This document shows positions 43,801 to 53,340 of a stretch of 64,000 nucleotides of DNA, piece after piece (the stretch's first letter is position 1; every line of letters starts with the position of its first letter). Source of the stretch: Oscillospiraceae bacterium. Its GTDB lineage: Bacteria; Bacillota; Clostridia; Oscillospirales; Oscillospiraceae. Made by a program: the position numbers and the translations under genes. A model generated the notes under the pieces. That model worked only from the letters and a program-made list of their open reading frames with translations. It was not told where the DNA came from and searched no databases. Where the stretch lies: positions 1-64,000 of the forward strand of contig CADCKQ010000009.1 of the NCBI GenBank assembly GCA_902802045.1. Reading direction: 5' to 3'.

Positions 43801-43910
43801 CTATGGAAGAGGCCGATATGCTCTACGGAGTGACGATGCAGGAAAAGGGAGTCTCCAAGGTCCTGAAGCTGGATCTTGCCGAGGCTGAAAAAACGATAGA
43901 GGAAAAATAA
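40893..43910 (+). CDS. smc: Chromosome segregation ATPase SMC, short-armed
   Basis: SMC homodimers organise and segregate the chromosome. This copy has 1005 residues; typical family members have ~1180. Present are the N-terminal head (Walker A GPNGSGKSN at ~34-42), the hinge (~428-570; GIYGPSANLLKTD to SGSLTGGSV) and the C-terminal head with signature LLSGGEMAFVAI (~905) and Walker B CVMDEIEAALD. Both coiled-coil arms are therefore shorter than usual. The signature reads LSGGEM where LSGGE(R/K) is normal. The start is TTG at 40893, preceded by agagga. The frame is continuous, so the shorter length is not from a frameshift. scpA and scpB are not in the window. Confidence 0.93.
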   Translation: MYLKALEIQGFKSFPEKTVLSFEKDITAIVGPNGSGKSNISDAILWVMGEQSTKSLRGSKMEDVIFGGTESRNPLGFAQVSLVFDNSAGIFDSELDEVTLSRRYYRSGESEYYINKENVRLKDINSLLMDTGLGRDGYSIIGQGRIAEIVSSKSIDRRDVFDEAAGISRYRYRKEEAERKLERTQESLLRINDRIEELELQVGPLKSQAETARRYLLLRDDLRIKEVSLWMDSLERIRDNAKSINDEFQSLSSALEKARGELEMIYRSSDNLSERMHERDIYTEKLREKLSEKEAEVSALEAQRAVTQANIESLRKNKEQMLRDIEEGISRTEEIKAGILSGQSRIDEIKESISILEEKIVESGNIADGLVMKLGSREADVQRLSSQHTEAEVESRSMEARINMLASMERDYEGYSKAVKAVMREAGRGNLKGIYGPSANLLKTDAEYAVAIETALGGASQHIVTDTQKSGAACIEYLKRTDNGRDTFLPADTLSGSLAGDLPDDDPGYVGLAYDLVSFDKKFDGIFRYLLGRVLVAETLSDAIRIAKKTGNKLRTVSLDGQQVNVSGSLTGGSVSKTGFLSRASELEKLKAESLEYKRKEEQLRASLNKAMSELEKARADIAGARASRASLESKKETLNAEKKATDLSNNQLKALLSALSGDSDSRKNLVSETEERITALRSELIENENEKKKAEKQASDIRDEINKAVSERLELEGKQNKAGKLAQEKNDAIIDLERKKAKAEQKKAASESEEKQIIDRLWENYELSHSKALEIRQPIGSISSATREVNAIKREMTSLGTPNLGAIDEYARVSERYDFLTSQRDDIEKAEKELRGIIGDITSEMKKVFRERFREIDEAFRSTFTEMFGGGKAELLLEDEEDVLNCGIDIRAQPPGKKLSTISLLSGGEMAFVAIALYFAILKVRPTPFCVMDEIEAALDEANVSRFASYLRKMSGKTQFLVITHRRGTMEEADMLYGVTMQEKGVSKVLKLDLAEAEKTIEEK

Positions 43911-43911
43911 A

Positions 43912-44820
43912 ATGGGATTTTTCGACAAGCTGTTTTCGGGCCTTTCGAAGACAAGGGCCAATATGGAGGAACTCGAAGAGATATTCAAAAACTTTTCGAG
44001 ATGGAATGACGCGGAATTCTACGAAGAGCTCGAAGAGATGCTCCTGATGAGCGATATGAGCTGGGATGTAGTGGATATCGTCATAAAGAGACTCAGAGCG
44101 CGGGTGACTCTCGATGAACTCACGAGAGGAGACCAGGTCAAAAAGGCGCTGACAGGCATCCTCAGCGATATTCTCGCAGGTCAGGATACCTCGCTCAAGC
44201 TCGGCACGAAGCCGTCTGTGATACTCATGACCGGAGTAAACGGAGTCGGAAAGACCACGACAATAGGAAAGCTTGCCCTTATGTTAAAAAATGAGGGCAA
44301 GAAGGTGCTCCTCTGCGCAGGAGACACCTTCCGTGCTGCAGCAGCGGAGCAGCTCGGGATATGGGCGGAGAGAAGCGGAAGCGAGATCGTTGCGCATGAA
44401 GAGGGGAGCGACCCGGCTGCTGTCGTATTCGACTCGATCGCCGCCGCAAAGGCACGCGGCAGCGATGTTATAATAGTCGACACCGCCGGAAGGCTCCACA
44501 ACAAGCAGAACCTTATGAACGAGCTTGCAAAGATCGGCAGGGTCATCAGGAGGGAACTGCCCGAAGCGGATATCGAGACTCTTATGGTGCTCGATGCTAC
44601 CACAGGCCAGAACGGGCTCGAGCAGGCAAAACAGTTTCTCGAAACGGCAGAGCTCACCGGCATTGTCCTGACCAAACTCGACGGAACTGCCAAAGGCGGA
44701 ATAGTCTATGCGATCGCCTCCCAGCTCAAGGTTCCTGTCAAATTCATAGGTGTGGGTGAGGGCGTTGAGGACTTGCTGCCGTTCGATCCCAAGAGCTTCT
44801 CGGAGGCGCTTTTTGAATAA
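43912..44820 (+). CDS. ftsY: Signal recognition particle receptor FtsY
   Basis: FtsY is the membrane-associated GTPase that receives SRP-ribosome complexes. The 302-residue sequence is the NG core without the long acidic A domain of E. coli. A helical N domain (1-95) leads to G1 GVNGVGKTT (~107-115), followed by CAGDTFRAAAAEQL, DTAGRLHNK (G3), TKLDGTAKGG (G4) and IGVGEGVEDLLPF. It starts one base after the smc stop. A short N-terminal FFDKLFSGLSKTR amphipathic helix probably targets the membrane. Confidence 0.97.
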   Translation: MGFFDKLFSGLSKTRANMEELEEIFKNFSRWNDAEFYEELEEMLLMSDMSWDVVDIVIKRLRARVTLDELTRGDQVKKALTGILSDILAGQDTSLKLGTKPSVILMTGVNGVGKTTTIGKLALMLKNEGKKVLLCAGDTFRAAAAEQLGIWAERSGSEIVAHEEGSDPAAVVFDSIAAAKARGSDVIIVDTAGRLHNKQNLMNELAKIGRVIRRELPEADIETLMVLDATTGQNGLEQAKQFLETAELTGIVLTKLDGTAKGGIVYAIASQLKVPVKFIGVGEGVEDLLPFDPKSFSEALFE

Positions 44821-44824
44821 AACA

Positions 44825-45430
44825 ATGAAGATCATTCTGGCTACAAACAACAAAAACAAGCTGCGTGAGATGCGGGAGATTACCCGCGGGCTGGATATCG
44901 AGATAATCTCGCAGAGCGACGCGGGGATCAGCATCGACCCGGAGGAGACCGGGTCAACATTCGCTGAGAACGCGTATATAAAAGCAAAAGCAGCTCTCGA
45001 TGCGTCGGGGCTTCCGGCCATTGCGGACGACTCCGGGCTCTGTGTGGACGCGCTGGGCGGCGAGCCGGGCGTCTACAGCGCCAGGTACGGCCCCGGAAAG
45101 AACGCGACGGACAGAGACAAGTACATGTACCTCCTGGATAAGCTCAAGGGGGAAAATAACAGGAAAGCCCGGTTCGTCTGCAGCGTGTGCTGCCTCTTCC
45201 CGAACGGGGACAGACTCTCAGCAGAGGATTCTCTGGAGGGCAGCATACAGTATGCACCGACGGGAACGAACGGCTTCGGCTACGACCCGGTCTTTGTTCC
45301 TGACGGTTATACGAGGAGCAATGCAGAGCTGACACCGGAGGAAAAGAACGCAATTTCCCACAGGGGAAAGGCGACGAGAGCAATAGTTTTGAAACTGAAG
45401 GAGTATTTGGAAAATGGCAATAACAAGTAA
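44825..45430 (+). CDS. rdgB: dITP/XTP pyrophosphatase (HAM1/RdgB family)
   Basis: Removes non-canonical purine triphosphates (dITP, XTP) to the monophosphate, protecting DNA. The 201-residue protein starts MKIILATNNKNKLREM. It has AIADDSGLCVDALGG with the catalytic acid region, a PGVYSARYG loop and the GTNGFGYDPVFVP and MTPEEKNAISHRGKA-like end. ATG 44825 lies 5 bases after the ftsY stop. The final 17 bases overlap yhbY. Confidence 0.95.
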   Translation: MKIILATNNKNKLREMREITRGLDIEIISQSDAGISIDPEETGSTFAENAYIKAKAALDASGLPAIADDSGLCVDALGGEPGVYSARYGPGKNATDRDKYMYLLDKLKGENNRKARFVCSVCCLFPNGDRLSAEDSLEGSIQYAPTGTNGFGYDPVFVPDGYTRSNAELTPEEKNAISHRGKATRAIVLKLKEYLENGNNK

Positions 45431-45725
45431 GCAGAGGTCATTTCTGCGCGGACTGGCACAGAATGCGGACACGATAATACAGATAGGCAAGGGAGGCATC
45501 ACGGAGAGCGTTAAGGAGTCTGTTTCGGATGCTCTGAACGCGCGTGAGCTTGTCAAGGGAAAGGTGCTCGAAAATTCTATGCTCAGCTCGCGTGAGGCCT
45601 GCGATATTCTTGCAGAGGCCCTTGGCGCCGAGCAGGTGCAGGTCATAGGAACAAAGTTCGTTCTGTACAAAAGAAACAGTAAAGACCCGAAAATAGAGCT
45701 TCCGAAGGAAAGAAAAAAACTGTGA
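45414..45725 (+). CDS. yhbY: CRM-domain RNA-binding protein YhbY
   Basis: A 103-residue CRM (YhbY) domain protein that binds pre-50S ribosomal particles. LTSKQRSFLRGLAQNADTIIQIGKGG is the classic start (here ITSKQRSFLRGLA and IQIGKGGITE). ARELVKGKVLENS and a late GTKFVLYKRNSKDP complete the domain. The stop overlaps the GTG start of the next gene. Confidence 0.94.
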   Translation: MAITSKQRSFLRGLAQNADTIIQIGKGGITESVKESVSDALNARELVKGKVLENSMLSSREACDILAEALGAEQVQVIGTKFVLYKRNSKDPKIELPKERKKL

Positions 45726-46888
45726 AGACTCTGATCTACGGGGGGACATTCAACCCTCCGCATCTCGGGCATTTCAAAGCGGCATCGGCTGCGGCGGAGC
45801 AGCTCTCGCCCGAAAGACTTCTCATTATTCCGGACAATATCGCCCCTCACAAGGAAATGGCCGATTACACTCCTGAGGCATCTCATAGATACGAGATGTG
45901 CTCCCTGGCGTTTCAGGGTATAAAGGGCGCCGAGGTCTCGGATATGGAGATCAGAAGGAGCGGAAGAAGCTATTCTTCCGATACGGTAGCTCTTCTCAGA
46001 GAAAAGTATCCGGAGGACGAGCTGTTTCTGCTCGTCGGAACCGATATGCTCCTGAGCTTCGAGCAGTGGCATGACTTCGAATACATCCTAAAAAACGCTA
46101 CGCTTGCAGTCATTTCCAGGGAAGAGGACGATAAAGAGAAGATACAGAAAAACATATCTTATCTCTCCGGAAGATATGGAGCGGGAGCAGTCATGCTTGA
46201 GGCAGAGCCTTTTGTAATCTCATCTACAGAGATATGCGCCCTGCTGCCTGAGAGGAAGGGCAGGGAATACTTAAGCGACAGCGTATATTCCTATATCATT
46301 AGAAACAGGCTCTACGGCGCAAAGCCCGATTTCGACTGGCTCCGTGAAAAGGCTTGGTCCTATCTCAAAAAATCGAGAATACCCCATGTCATGGGCTGCG
46401 AGCAGAAAGCCGTCGAGCTCGCGGAGCTATACGGAGCGGATGCCGACGACGCCAGGACTGCTGCGATACTCCATGATTCGACCAAAAAATTAAGCCCTGA
46501 AGAACAATTGAAATTGTGTGATACCTATGGTATTATTAACGACAAATCTGAGATGAATACCCCGAAGCTCCTGCACGCGAAAACCGGCGCGGAGCTTGCG
46601 AGAAGAGAGTTCGGAGCAAACGGGGAAGTCTGTTCCGCGATTCGCTGGCACACGACCGGAAAACCGGGAATGTCGCTGCTTGAAATGATAATCTATCTTG
46701 CGGATTATATAGAGCCGACAAGGGATTTTCCGGGCGTTGAGGAGATCAGAAAGGCCGTTTCCGAGAGTCTGGAGGCCGGGATGGCGGCGGGACTCAAAAA
46801 TACCATAGACGAAGTAAAGGGATACGGAAGCGTTCCCTATAAAGATACGACAGAAGCATACGAATACTACAGGAAGCTGAGCGAGTAA
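45722..46888 (+). CDS. nadD: Nicotinate-nucleotide adenylyltransferase NadD fused to a YqeK-type HD hydrolase
   Basis: NadD makes nicotinate adenine dinucleotide; YqeK-type HD proteins hydrolyse diadenosine tetraphosphate symmetrically. The 388 residues hold both in one chain. Residues 1-195 have GGTFNPPHLGH (7-17), GTDMLLSFEQWHD and ISSTEI (~165). Residues ~205-388 have the HD motif AAILHDSTK (~246-254), with HAKTGAELA, IRWHTTG and YLADYIEPTRDF. In most relatives these are adjacent genes. The start is GTG 45722, in a GTGA overlap with yhbY. Confidence 0.95.
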   Translation: MKTLIYGGTFNPPHLGHFKAASAAAEQLSPERLLIIPDNIAPHKEMADYTPEASHRYEMCSLAFQGIKGAEVSDMEIRRSGRSYSSDTVALLREKYPEDELFLLVGTDMLLSFEQWHDFEYILKNATLAVISREEDDKEKIQKNISYLSGRYGAGAVMLEAEPFVISSTEICALLPERKGREYLSDSVYSYIIRNRLYGAKPDFDWLREKAWSYLKKSRIPHVMGCEQKAVELAELYGADADDARTAAILHDSTKKLSPEEQLKLCDTYGIINDKSEMNTPKLLHAKTGAELARREFGANGEVCSAIRWHTTGKPGMSLLEMIIYLADYIEPTRDFPGVEEIRKAVSESLEAGMAAGLKNTIDEVKGYGSVPYKDTTEAYEYYRKLSE

Positions 46889-46903
46889 AACAAGGAGAAT
46901 TAT

Positions 46904-47263
46904 ATGCTTGATTCTGCCCAGATTGCGGCCGTTGCCGCAAAAGCACTTGAAGAGAAAAAAGCACAGGACGTAAAGGTACTCAGGGTCGCGGAGCACACGA
47001 TCCTGGCCGACTATTTCGTCATCTGCAGCGGAACGTCTTCGACACATGTCAAGGCGCTGGTGGACGAGGTCGACAGGCAGCTGGACTCATACGGAGAGAA
47101 CCTCACGCGCCGTGAGGGGCTCAGGTCCGATATCTGGGTGCTTATGGACTTCGGAAGCGTCATAGTTCATGTTTTCACGGATGAAGCCCGCAAATTCTAC
47201 GATCTGGAAAGACTCTGGAGCGATGCAGAGGTGGTAGAGCTCTCAGCCCTTCCGAGCCCCTGA
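46904..47263 (+). CDS. rsfS: Ribosomal silencing factor RsfS
   Basis: RsfS binds ribosomal protein uL14 and keeps subunits apart when nutrients are scarce. The 119-residue protein has KAQDVKVLRVAEHTILADYFVICSGTSSTHV (family core split here as KAQDVKVLRV and ADYFVICSGTSSTHV) and the later DIWVLMDFGSVIVHVFTDEARKFYDLERLW. The gene keeps its usual place after nadD-yqeK and is 15 bases from it; aaggag precedes the ATG. Confidence 0.95.
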   Translation: MLDSAQIAAVAAKALEEKKAQDVKVLRVAEHTILADYFVICSGTSSTHVKALVDEVDRQLDSYGENLTRREGLRSDIWVLMDFGSVIVHVFTDEARKFYDLERLWSDAEVVELSALPSP

Positions 47264-47314
47264 TAAGGGGCATCCGGACATCATTTTATATAGAAAGGGA
47301 GAGCTTGATACATC

Positions 47315-49744
47315 ATGTCAAGATATGATTTTACGGCCATTGAAAACAAATGGCAGGAAATATGGGAAGAAAAGAAACCTTATGCCGCCGTCACAGGCAG
47401 CCCTAAGCCCAAATACTACGGGCTCATTGAATTCCCTTATCCTTCGGCGCAGGGCCTGCACGTAGGCCACCCGCGCCCCTTCACGGCTATAGATATAGTC
47501 ACGAGAAAGAGAAGGATGGAGGGCTACAACGTACTGTTCCCGATCGGATTCGACGCTTTCGGTCTGCCCACCGAGAACTATGCCATCAAGACGCATACCC
47601 ACCCCGTCGTCACGACGAGACAGAACATAGCCAACTTTACGAAACAGCTGAAGATGCTCGGCTACGGATTCGACTGGGACAGATGTGTCGAGACTACAGA
47701 TCCGAAATACTTCAAATGGACCCAGTGGATATTCCTCCAGATGTACAAGCACGGCCTTGCCTACAAGAGCTCGATGCCTGTCAACTGGTGCACCAGCTGC
47801 AAGGTCGTTCTTGCGAACGAGGAAGTCGTAAACGGAGTCTGCGAGCGCTGCGGCGGTGAAGTCATCAGAAAAGAGAAGAGCCAGTGGCTGCTCGGTATTA
47901 CAAAATATGCCCAGAGGCTCATAGACGGGCTCGACACGGTCGACTTCATCGAGCGCGCGAAGATCCAGGAAAAGAACTGGATCGGCCGTTCCACAGGCGC
48001 CGAGGTCGTATTCAAGACATCTGCAGGCGATGACCTGAAGGTGTTTACGACAAGACCCGATACGCTTTTCGGCGTCACATACATGGTTCTCTCACCTGAG
48101 CACCCCTTTGTTGAGAAATGGAAGGATCTCACAGGCAACTATGACGAGATCTCCGCCTATGTCAAAGAGGCCCAGAAAAAGTCCGATTTCGAGCGCAGCG
48201 AGCTGAACAAGGAGAAGACCGGCGTCAGGATCGAAGGCGTTACCGCGATTAATCCCGTCAACGGCAAGGAAGTTCCGATATTCATCTCCGACTACGTCCT
48301 CATCACTTACGGCACCGGCGCGATCATGGCTGTTCCGGGACACGATACGCGTGACTGGGAGTTCGCAAAGAAGTTCGGCCTTGACATAGTCGAGGTCGTC
48401 GAGGGCGGCAATATAGAAGAGGAAGCTTTCACGCTCAAGGATGATACGGGCATAATGGTCAACTCGGGCTTCCTGAACGGCATGACCGTCAAAGATGCCA
48501 TTTCCGCAATAACAAAGTGGCTTCAGGACAACGGTCTGGGCGAGGAGAAGGTAAACTACAAGCTCAGAGACTGGATATTCTCCCGTCAGAGATACTGGGG
48601 CGAACCGATACCCATGATCAACTGCCCGAAATGCGGCTGGGTCCCCGTGCCCGAGGATCAGCTGCCTGTCCTGCTCCCGGATGTCGAGCACTACGAGCCG
48701 ACAGACGACGGCGAGTCTCCGCTGAGCCGCATGACCGACTGGGTCAACACGAGCTGCCCGAAGTGCGGAGGCCCCGCGCAGAGAGAGACGGATACGATGC
48801 CCAACTGGGCCGGCTCCAGCTGGTATTATCTCAGATATATGGATCCCCACAACGATGAGGAATTCGTCTCGAAAGAGGCCGAGGAGTACTGGGGCCCGGT
48901 AGACTGGTACAACGGCGGCATGGAGCATACCACGCTTCACCTGCTCTACAGCCGTTTCTGGCATATGTTCCTCTACGACATCGGAGTAGTTCACACTCCC
49001 GAGCCCTACGCCAAGAGAACCTCCCATGGAATGATCCTGGGCGAGGGCGGCGAGAAGATGAGCAAGTCGCGCGGCAACGTCGTCAACCCGAACGAGATAG
49101 TCGAGCAGTACGGCGCCGATACGATGAGACTCTATATCATGTTCATCGGTGATTTCGAGAAATCCGTGCCCTGGTCCAACGAGGCTGTCAAGGGCTGCAA
49201 GAGATTTCTGGACAGAGTCTGGAATCTCGCCGATATGTGCTCCGAAGAGAAAGGCATCTCCAAGGCGAATGAAGGCGCGGTCAACCGCACGATCAAGAAG
49301 GTCGGTGAGGACATCGAGCAGCTCAAGATGAACACGGCCATCGCCGCCATGATGACGCTTGTCAACGACTTCTATGCAAAAGGCCTTTCAAAAGGCGACC
49401 TGAAGGCGCTCCTGCTGCTCTTAAGCCCGTTCGTCCCGCACATCGTCGAGGAGATGTGGGAAAAGCTCGGCTTTGCAGAGGAGACAGGCATGATGGCCAT
49501 GCAGAACCCCTGGCCTTCATATGACGGGAGCAAGCTCATTGACAGTGAGAAAGAGATAGCCGTTCAGGTCAACGGCAAGCTCAGATCGACCATAGTCATA
49601 CCTCTCGACAGCGAGGACAGCTTCGTCGTCTCGAAGGCTCTTGAAGACGAGAAGGTCCAGAGGGCAGTCGCCGGCATGGAAATAGTCAAAAAGATAGTCG
49701 TAAAGAACAGGATAGTAAATCTTATCGTAAAGCCCTCAAAGTAA
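47315..49744 (+). CDS. leuS: Leucyl-tRNA synthetase
   Basis: An 809-residue class I synthetase that charges tRNA-Leu. The HIGH-type motif is GLHVGHPRPF (~48-57) and the KMSKS loop is EKMSKSRGNV (~579). A CP1 editing domain lies between (FTTRPDTLFGVTYMV, GTGAIMAVPGHDTRDWEFA). Zinc ribbons appear as CTSCKVVLANEEV...CERCGG and CPKCGWVP...CPKCGGPA. No T-box leader fits in the 51-base gap upstream, so any leucine control must be elsewhere. Confidence 0.98.
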   Translation: MSRYDFTAIENKWQEIWEEKKPYAAVTGSPKPKYYGLIEFPYPSAQGLHVGHPRPFTAIDIVTRKRRMEGYNVLFPIGFDAFGLPTENYAIKTHTHPVVTTRQNIANFTKQLKMLGYGFDWDRCVETTDPKYFKWTQWIFLQMYKHGLAYKSSMPVNWCTSCKVVLANEEVVNGVCERCGGEVIRKEKSQWLLGITKYAQRLIDGLDTVDFIERAKIQEKNWIGRSTGAEVVFKTSAGDDLKVFTTRPDTLFGVTYMVLSPEHPFVEKWKDLTGNYDEISAYVKEAQKKSDFERSELNKEKTGVRIEGVTAINPVNGKEVPIFISDYVLITYGTGAIMAVPGHDTRDWEFAKKFGLDIVEVVEGGNIEEEAFTLKDDTGIMVNSGFLNGMTVKDAISAITKWLQDNGLGEEKVNYKLRDWIFSRQRYWGEPIPMINCPKCGWVPVPEDQLPVLLPDVEHYEPTDDGESPLSRMTDWVNTSCPKCGGPAQRETDTMPNWAGSSWYYLRYMDPHNDEEFVSKEAEEYWGPVDWYNGGMEHTTLHLLYSRFWHMFLYDIGVVHTPEPYAKRTSHGMILGEGGEKMSKSRGNVVNPNEIVEQYGADTMRLYIMFIGDFEKSVPWSNEAVKGCKRFLDRVWNLADMCSEEKGISKANEGAVNRTIKKVGEDIEQLKMNTAIAAMMTLVNDFYAKGLSKGDLKALLLLLSPFVPHIVEEMWEKLGFAEETGMMAMQNPWPSYDGSKLIDSEKEIAVQVNGKLRSTIVIPLDSEDSFVVSKALEDEKVQRAVAGMEIVKKIVVKNRIVNLIVKPSK

Positions 49745-49747
49745 ATA

Positions 49748-49776
49748 TTGACAAACGCATTTTTGGGGGATATAAT
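49748..49776 (+). promoter_or_regulatory. Consensus sigma-A promoter of rpsU
   Basis: A perfect TTGACA (49748-49753) and a perfect TATAAT (49771-49776) with a 17-base spacer, directly after the leuS stop codon. Confidence 0.92.
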
Positions 49777-49838
49777 CCATTCGTTTCAAAAAGCCTTTGG
49801 CTTTAAGCTTTGCATTTGCGAGGGGAGGGATACAGGTA

Positions 49839-50024
49839 ATGGCAGAAGTTATAGTCAAGGAAAACGAGTCCTTGGACAACGCTTTGAAGAGATTCAAACG
49901 CAGCTGCGCTAAATCAGGCGTATTGGCAGACCTTCGCAAAAAGGAATACTATCAGAGCCCCAGCGTAAAGCGCCGCAAGAAGTCCGAAGCGGCCAGAAAA
50001 AACAAAAACAAGAGATATTACTGA
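49839..50024 (+). CDS. rpsU: 30S ribosomal protein bS21
   Basis: A 61-residue basic protein of the small ribosomal subunit: [18 protein letters not shown], then the lysine/arginine-rich tail [13 protein letters not shown]. The start ATG 49839 follows gggaggga; an earlier in-frame ATG-like codon at 49797 lacks a site and is not family-like. The ~60-base leader contains a short aaagcc/ggcttt hairpin just before the Shine-Dalgarno region. A strong terminator follows. Confidence 0.97.
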   Translation: MAEVIVKENESLDNALKRFKRSCAKSGVLADLRKKEYYQSPSVKRRKKSEAARKNKNKRYY

Positions 50025-50031
50025 TCTTCTT

Positions 50032-50058
50032 AAAGCACCCGCAGAGCGGGTGCTTTTT
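50032..50058 (+). terminator. Intrinsic terminator after rpsU
   Basis: aaagcacccgc (50032-50042) pairs with gcgggtgcttt (50046-50056) across a 3-base loop, followed by T residues. Confidence 0.95.
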
Positions 50059-50067
50059 GTTCATCTG

Positions 50068-50096
50068 TTGAAAACAGACTTTCGGGAGACTATAAT
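50068..50096 (+). promoter_or_regulatory. Promoter of the OGG1-type gene, placed for a leaderless mRNA
   Basis: TTGAAA (50068-50073) and a perfect TATAAT (50091-50096) with 17 bases between. The ATG at 50103 begins six bases after the -10 box, where transcription should start. Confidence 0.75.
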
Positions 50097-50102
50097 AACA
50101 GC

Positions 50103-50930
50103 ATGAAAAGATCCGATGAAAAACAGATGCTTCTGGGCAGCAGCTTTGTTCTCGATCCGGTGAAGACCTTCGAGTGCGGGCAGTGCTTCAGATGGAACGC
50201 TGACGATTCCGGAGTATACACGGGCATTGTCGGAAACAGCGTATATAAGGTCTTCTCGGAGGACGGCAATACATATATATCCGGAGATATCGCGGATACG
50301 GATGGGCTGTACGCCTATTTCGATTTTGCTTCCGATTATTCGCCCGCGGAGGACTTCTCCCGATACAGCAGCTTCCTCGCCGGATGCATAGAATACGGCA
50401 GGGGAATAAGACTGCTCAGACAGGACCCCTGGGAGGCTTCCTGCTCTTTTGTCATATCCCAGTGCAACAATATACCGAGGATAAAAAAGATAGTGGAGAC
50501 GCTCTGCTCGAATTTCGGCGAAGAGATCGGCGAAGGATGTTTTTCATTTCCGGGCGCGGAAAAGATCGCCTCCCTCTCCGAAAAAGATCTGGAGGTCCTG
50601 AGATCGGGCTACAGGGCGGAATATATCCTCAATACCGCCAGAGCTGTCTGCGACGGGACGCTCGATTTCGAAGAGCTGAAAAGCATCCCTTACAAAGATG
50701 CGAAAAAGAAGCTGCTCTCGGTGCGGGGAATCGGGGAGAAGGTAGCAAACTGTATACTGCTTTTCGGGCTGGGGCATATTGAGGCTTTTCCGGTCGACAC
50801 ATGGATGAAAAAGGCACTGAAAGCGTATTTCCCCGAGAACTTCGACCCCGCTGTTTTCGGCGACTATGCGGGGCTCATCCAGCAGTATATTTTTTATTAC
50901 TCGAGGAGCGGCGGAATAGAAGAAATATGA
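50103..50930 (+). CDS. 8-oxoguanine DNA glycosylase (OGG1 type)
   Basis: A base-excision repair enzyme that removes 8-oxoguanine and cuts the abasic site. The 275 residues have an OGG N-terminal domain (FECGQCFRWN), QDPWEASCSFVISQCNNIPRI (split as QDPWEASCSFVIS and QCNNIPRI), the helix-hairpin-helix SVRGIGEKVANCILLFG (~205-221) with the catalytic lysine, and the conserved aspartate in EAFPVDTW (~231). The gene has no Shine-Dalgarno site, and the -10 box ends six bases before the start, so the mRNA is probably leaderless. Confidence 0.93.
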   Translation: MKRSDEKQMLLGSSFVLDPVKTFECGQCFRWNADDSGVYTGIVGNSVYKVFSEDGNTYISGDIADTDGLYAYFDFASDYSPAEDFSRYSSFLAGCIEYGRGIRLLRQDPWEASCSFVISQCNNIPRIKKIVETLCSNFGEEIGEGCFSFPGAEKIASLSEKDLEVLRSGYRAEYILNTARAVCDGTLDFEELKSIPYKDAKKKLLSVRGIGEKVANCILLFGLGHIEAFPVDTWMKKALKAYFPENFDPAVFGDYAGLIQQYIFYYSRSGGIEEI

Positions 50931-50931
50931 A

Positions 50932-50960
50932 TTGATTTCAGGCTTTTTCTCTGTTAAAAT
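50932..50960 (+). promoter_or_regulatory. Promoter of guaB
   Basis: TTGATT (50932-50937) and TAAAAT (50955-50960) with 17 bases between, immediately after the preceding stop codon and 33 bases before guaB. Confidence 0.7.
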
Positions 50961-50980
50961 CTATAAAATAAACATTATAA

Positions 50981-52468
<1,488 letters not shown>

Positions 52469-52512
52469 TAATTAAAGAATAAATAAATAATTATAGAAAA
52501 GGAGACAGAAAA

Positions 52513-53319
52513 ATGAACGCAGTACTTAAATCCTTAGGCGTCGGCTCTGTAGAGGCACTCTTAAAAGCCGTTGTTTATCTCGTTATCTGCCTTATTGTTA
52601 CGAAAGTGATCATGTCAGCCGTCAGAAAGCTCCTTGACAAGAAAGTCAACATGGAGCCTGCTCTCAGGAAATTCGTCGCTTCCGGCATAAAGGCACTGCT
52701 CGTCGTAGTCACGATAGTGATCGTGGCAAACGCTCTCGGGATCGAGACCTCCTCCCTGATAGCACTGATCAGCGTAGCCGGTCTTGCTCTCTCGCTCTCC
52801 ATCCAGAACGTCCTTGCAAATCTCTTCTCCGGGATCACTCTTCTCGCCACAAGGCCCTTCAAGGCGGGCGATCTTGTCGAGATAGCCGGGAAGACAGGCA
52901 TCGTAAAGACAGGCGGGCTCTTCTACACCGAGCTCGATACGCTTGACAACGTCTCCATCTCCATCCCCAACAACGACGTCACCGGCGCCTGCATCACGAA
53001 CTACAGCCACGAGCCGCTCAGAAGAGTGGACCGCACTTACACCGTTTCCTATGAAAACGATACCCAGGCCGTCAAGGACGCTATCCTGGACGCGATAGCA
53101 AAGGACGAGAGGATCCTTGCGGATCCCGCTCCCTTCGTTCGCCTGCTTGAGTACAAGGGAAGCACTGTCGAGTACGTGGTCAGGGTCTGGTGCAAGAACG
53201 CCGACTACTGGGATGTGTACTTCAACCTGAACGAGAACGTCCGCGCGAGCTTCGCAGACAAGGGCGTCAAATTCAGCTACGAGCACGTCAATGTCCACAT
53301 TGTTGAGGACAAGACCTGA
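52513..53319 (+). CDS. mscS: MscS-type mechanosensitive channel
   Basis: A 268-residue small-conductance channel that releases solutes upon hypo-osmotic shock. It has membrane helices at ~15-35 and ~60-80, and the pore-lining TM3 with the MscS motif SLIALISVAGLALSLSIQNVLANLFSG (split as SLIALISVAGLALSL and SIQNVLANLFSG). The beta domain follows (PFKAGDLVEIAGKTGIVKTGG, NNDVTGACITNYS). Length and order fit YnaI/MscS short forms. Preceded by ggaga and followed after 21 bases by the cardiolipin synthase gene. Confidence 0.94.
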   Translation: MNAVLKSLGVGSVEALLKAVVYLVICLIVTKVIMSAVRKLLDKKVNMEPALRKFVASGIKALLVVVTIVIVANALGIETSSLIALISVAGLALSLSIQNVLANLFSGITLLATRPFKAGDLVEIAGKTGIVKTGGLFYTELDTLDNVSISIPNNDVTGACITNYSHEPLRRVDRTYTVSYENDTQAVKDAILDAIAKDERILADPAPFVRLLEYKGSTVEYVVRVWCKNADYWDVYFNLNENVRASFADKGVKFSYEHVNVHIVEDKT

Positions 53320-53340
53320 TAACCGCAAAAGGACCCGATA

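Noticed and set aside
40893..43910. SMC shortened by a frameshift or internal stop
   Set aside because: The frame is continuous and head, hinge and tail motifs are all present in order, so the shorter arms are real in this sequence.
47264..47314. T-box leader for leuS
   Set aside because: The 51-base gap is too short and contains no T-box sequence.
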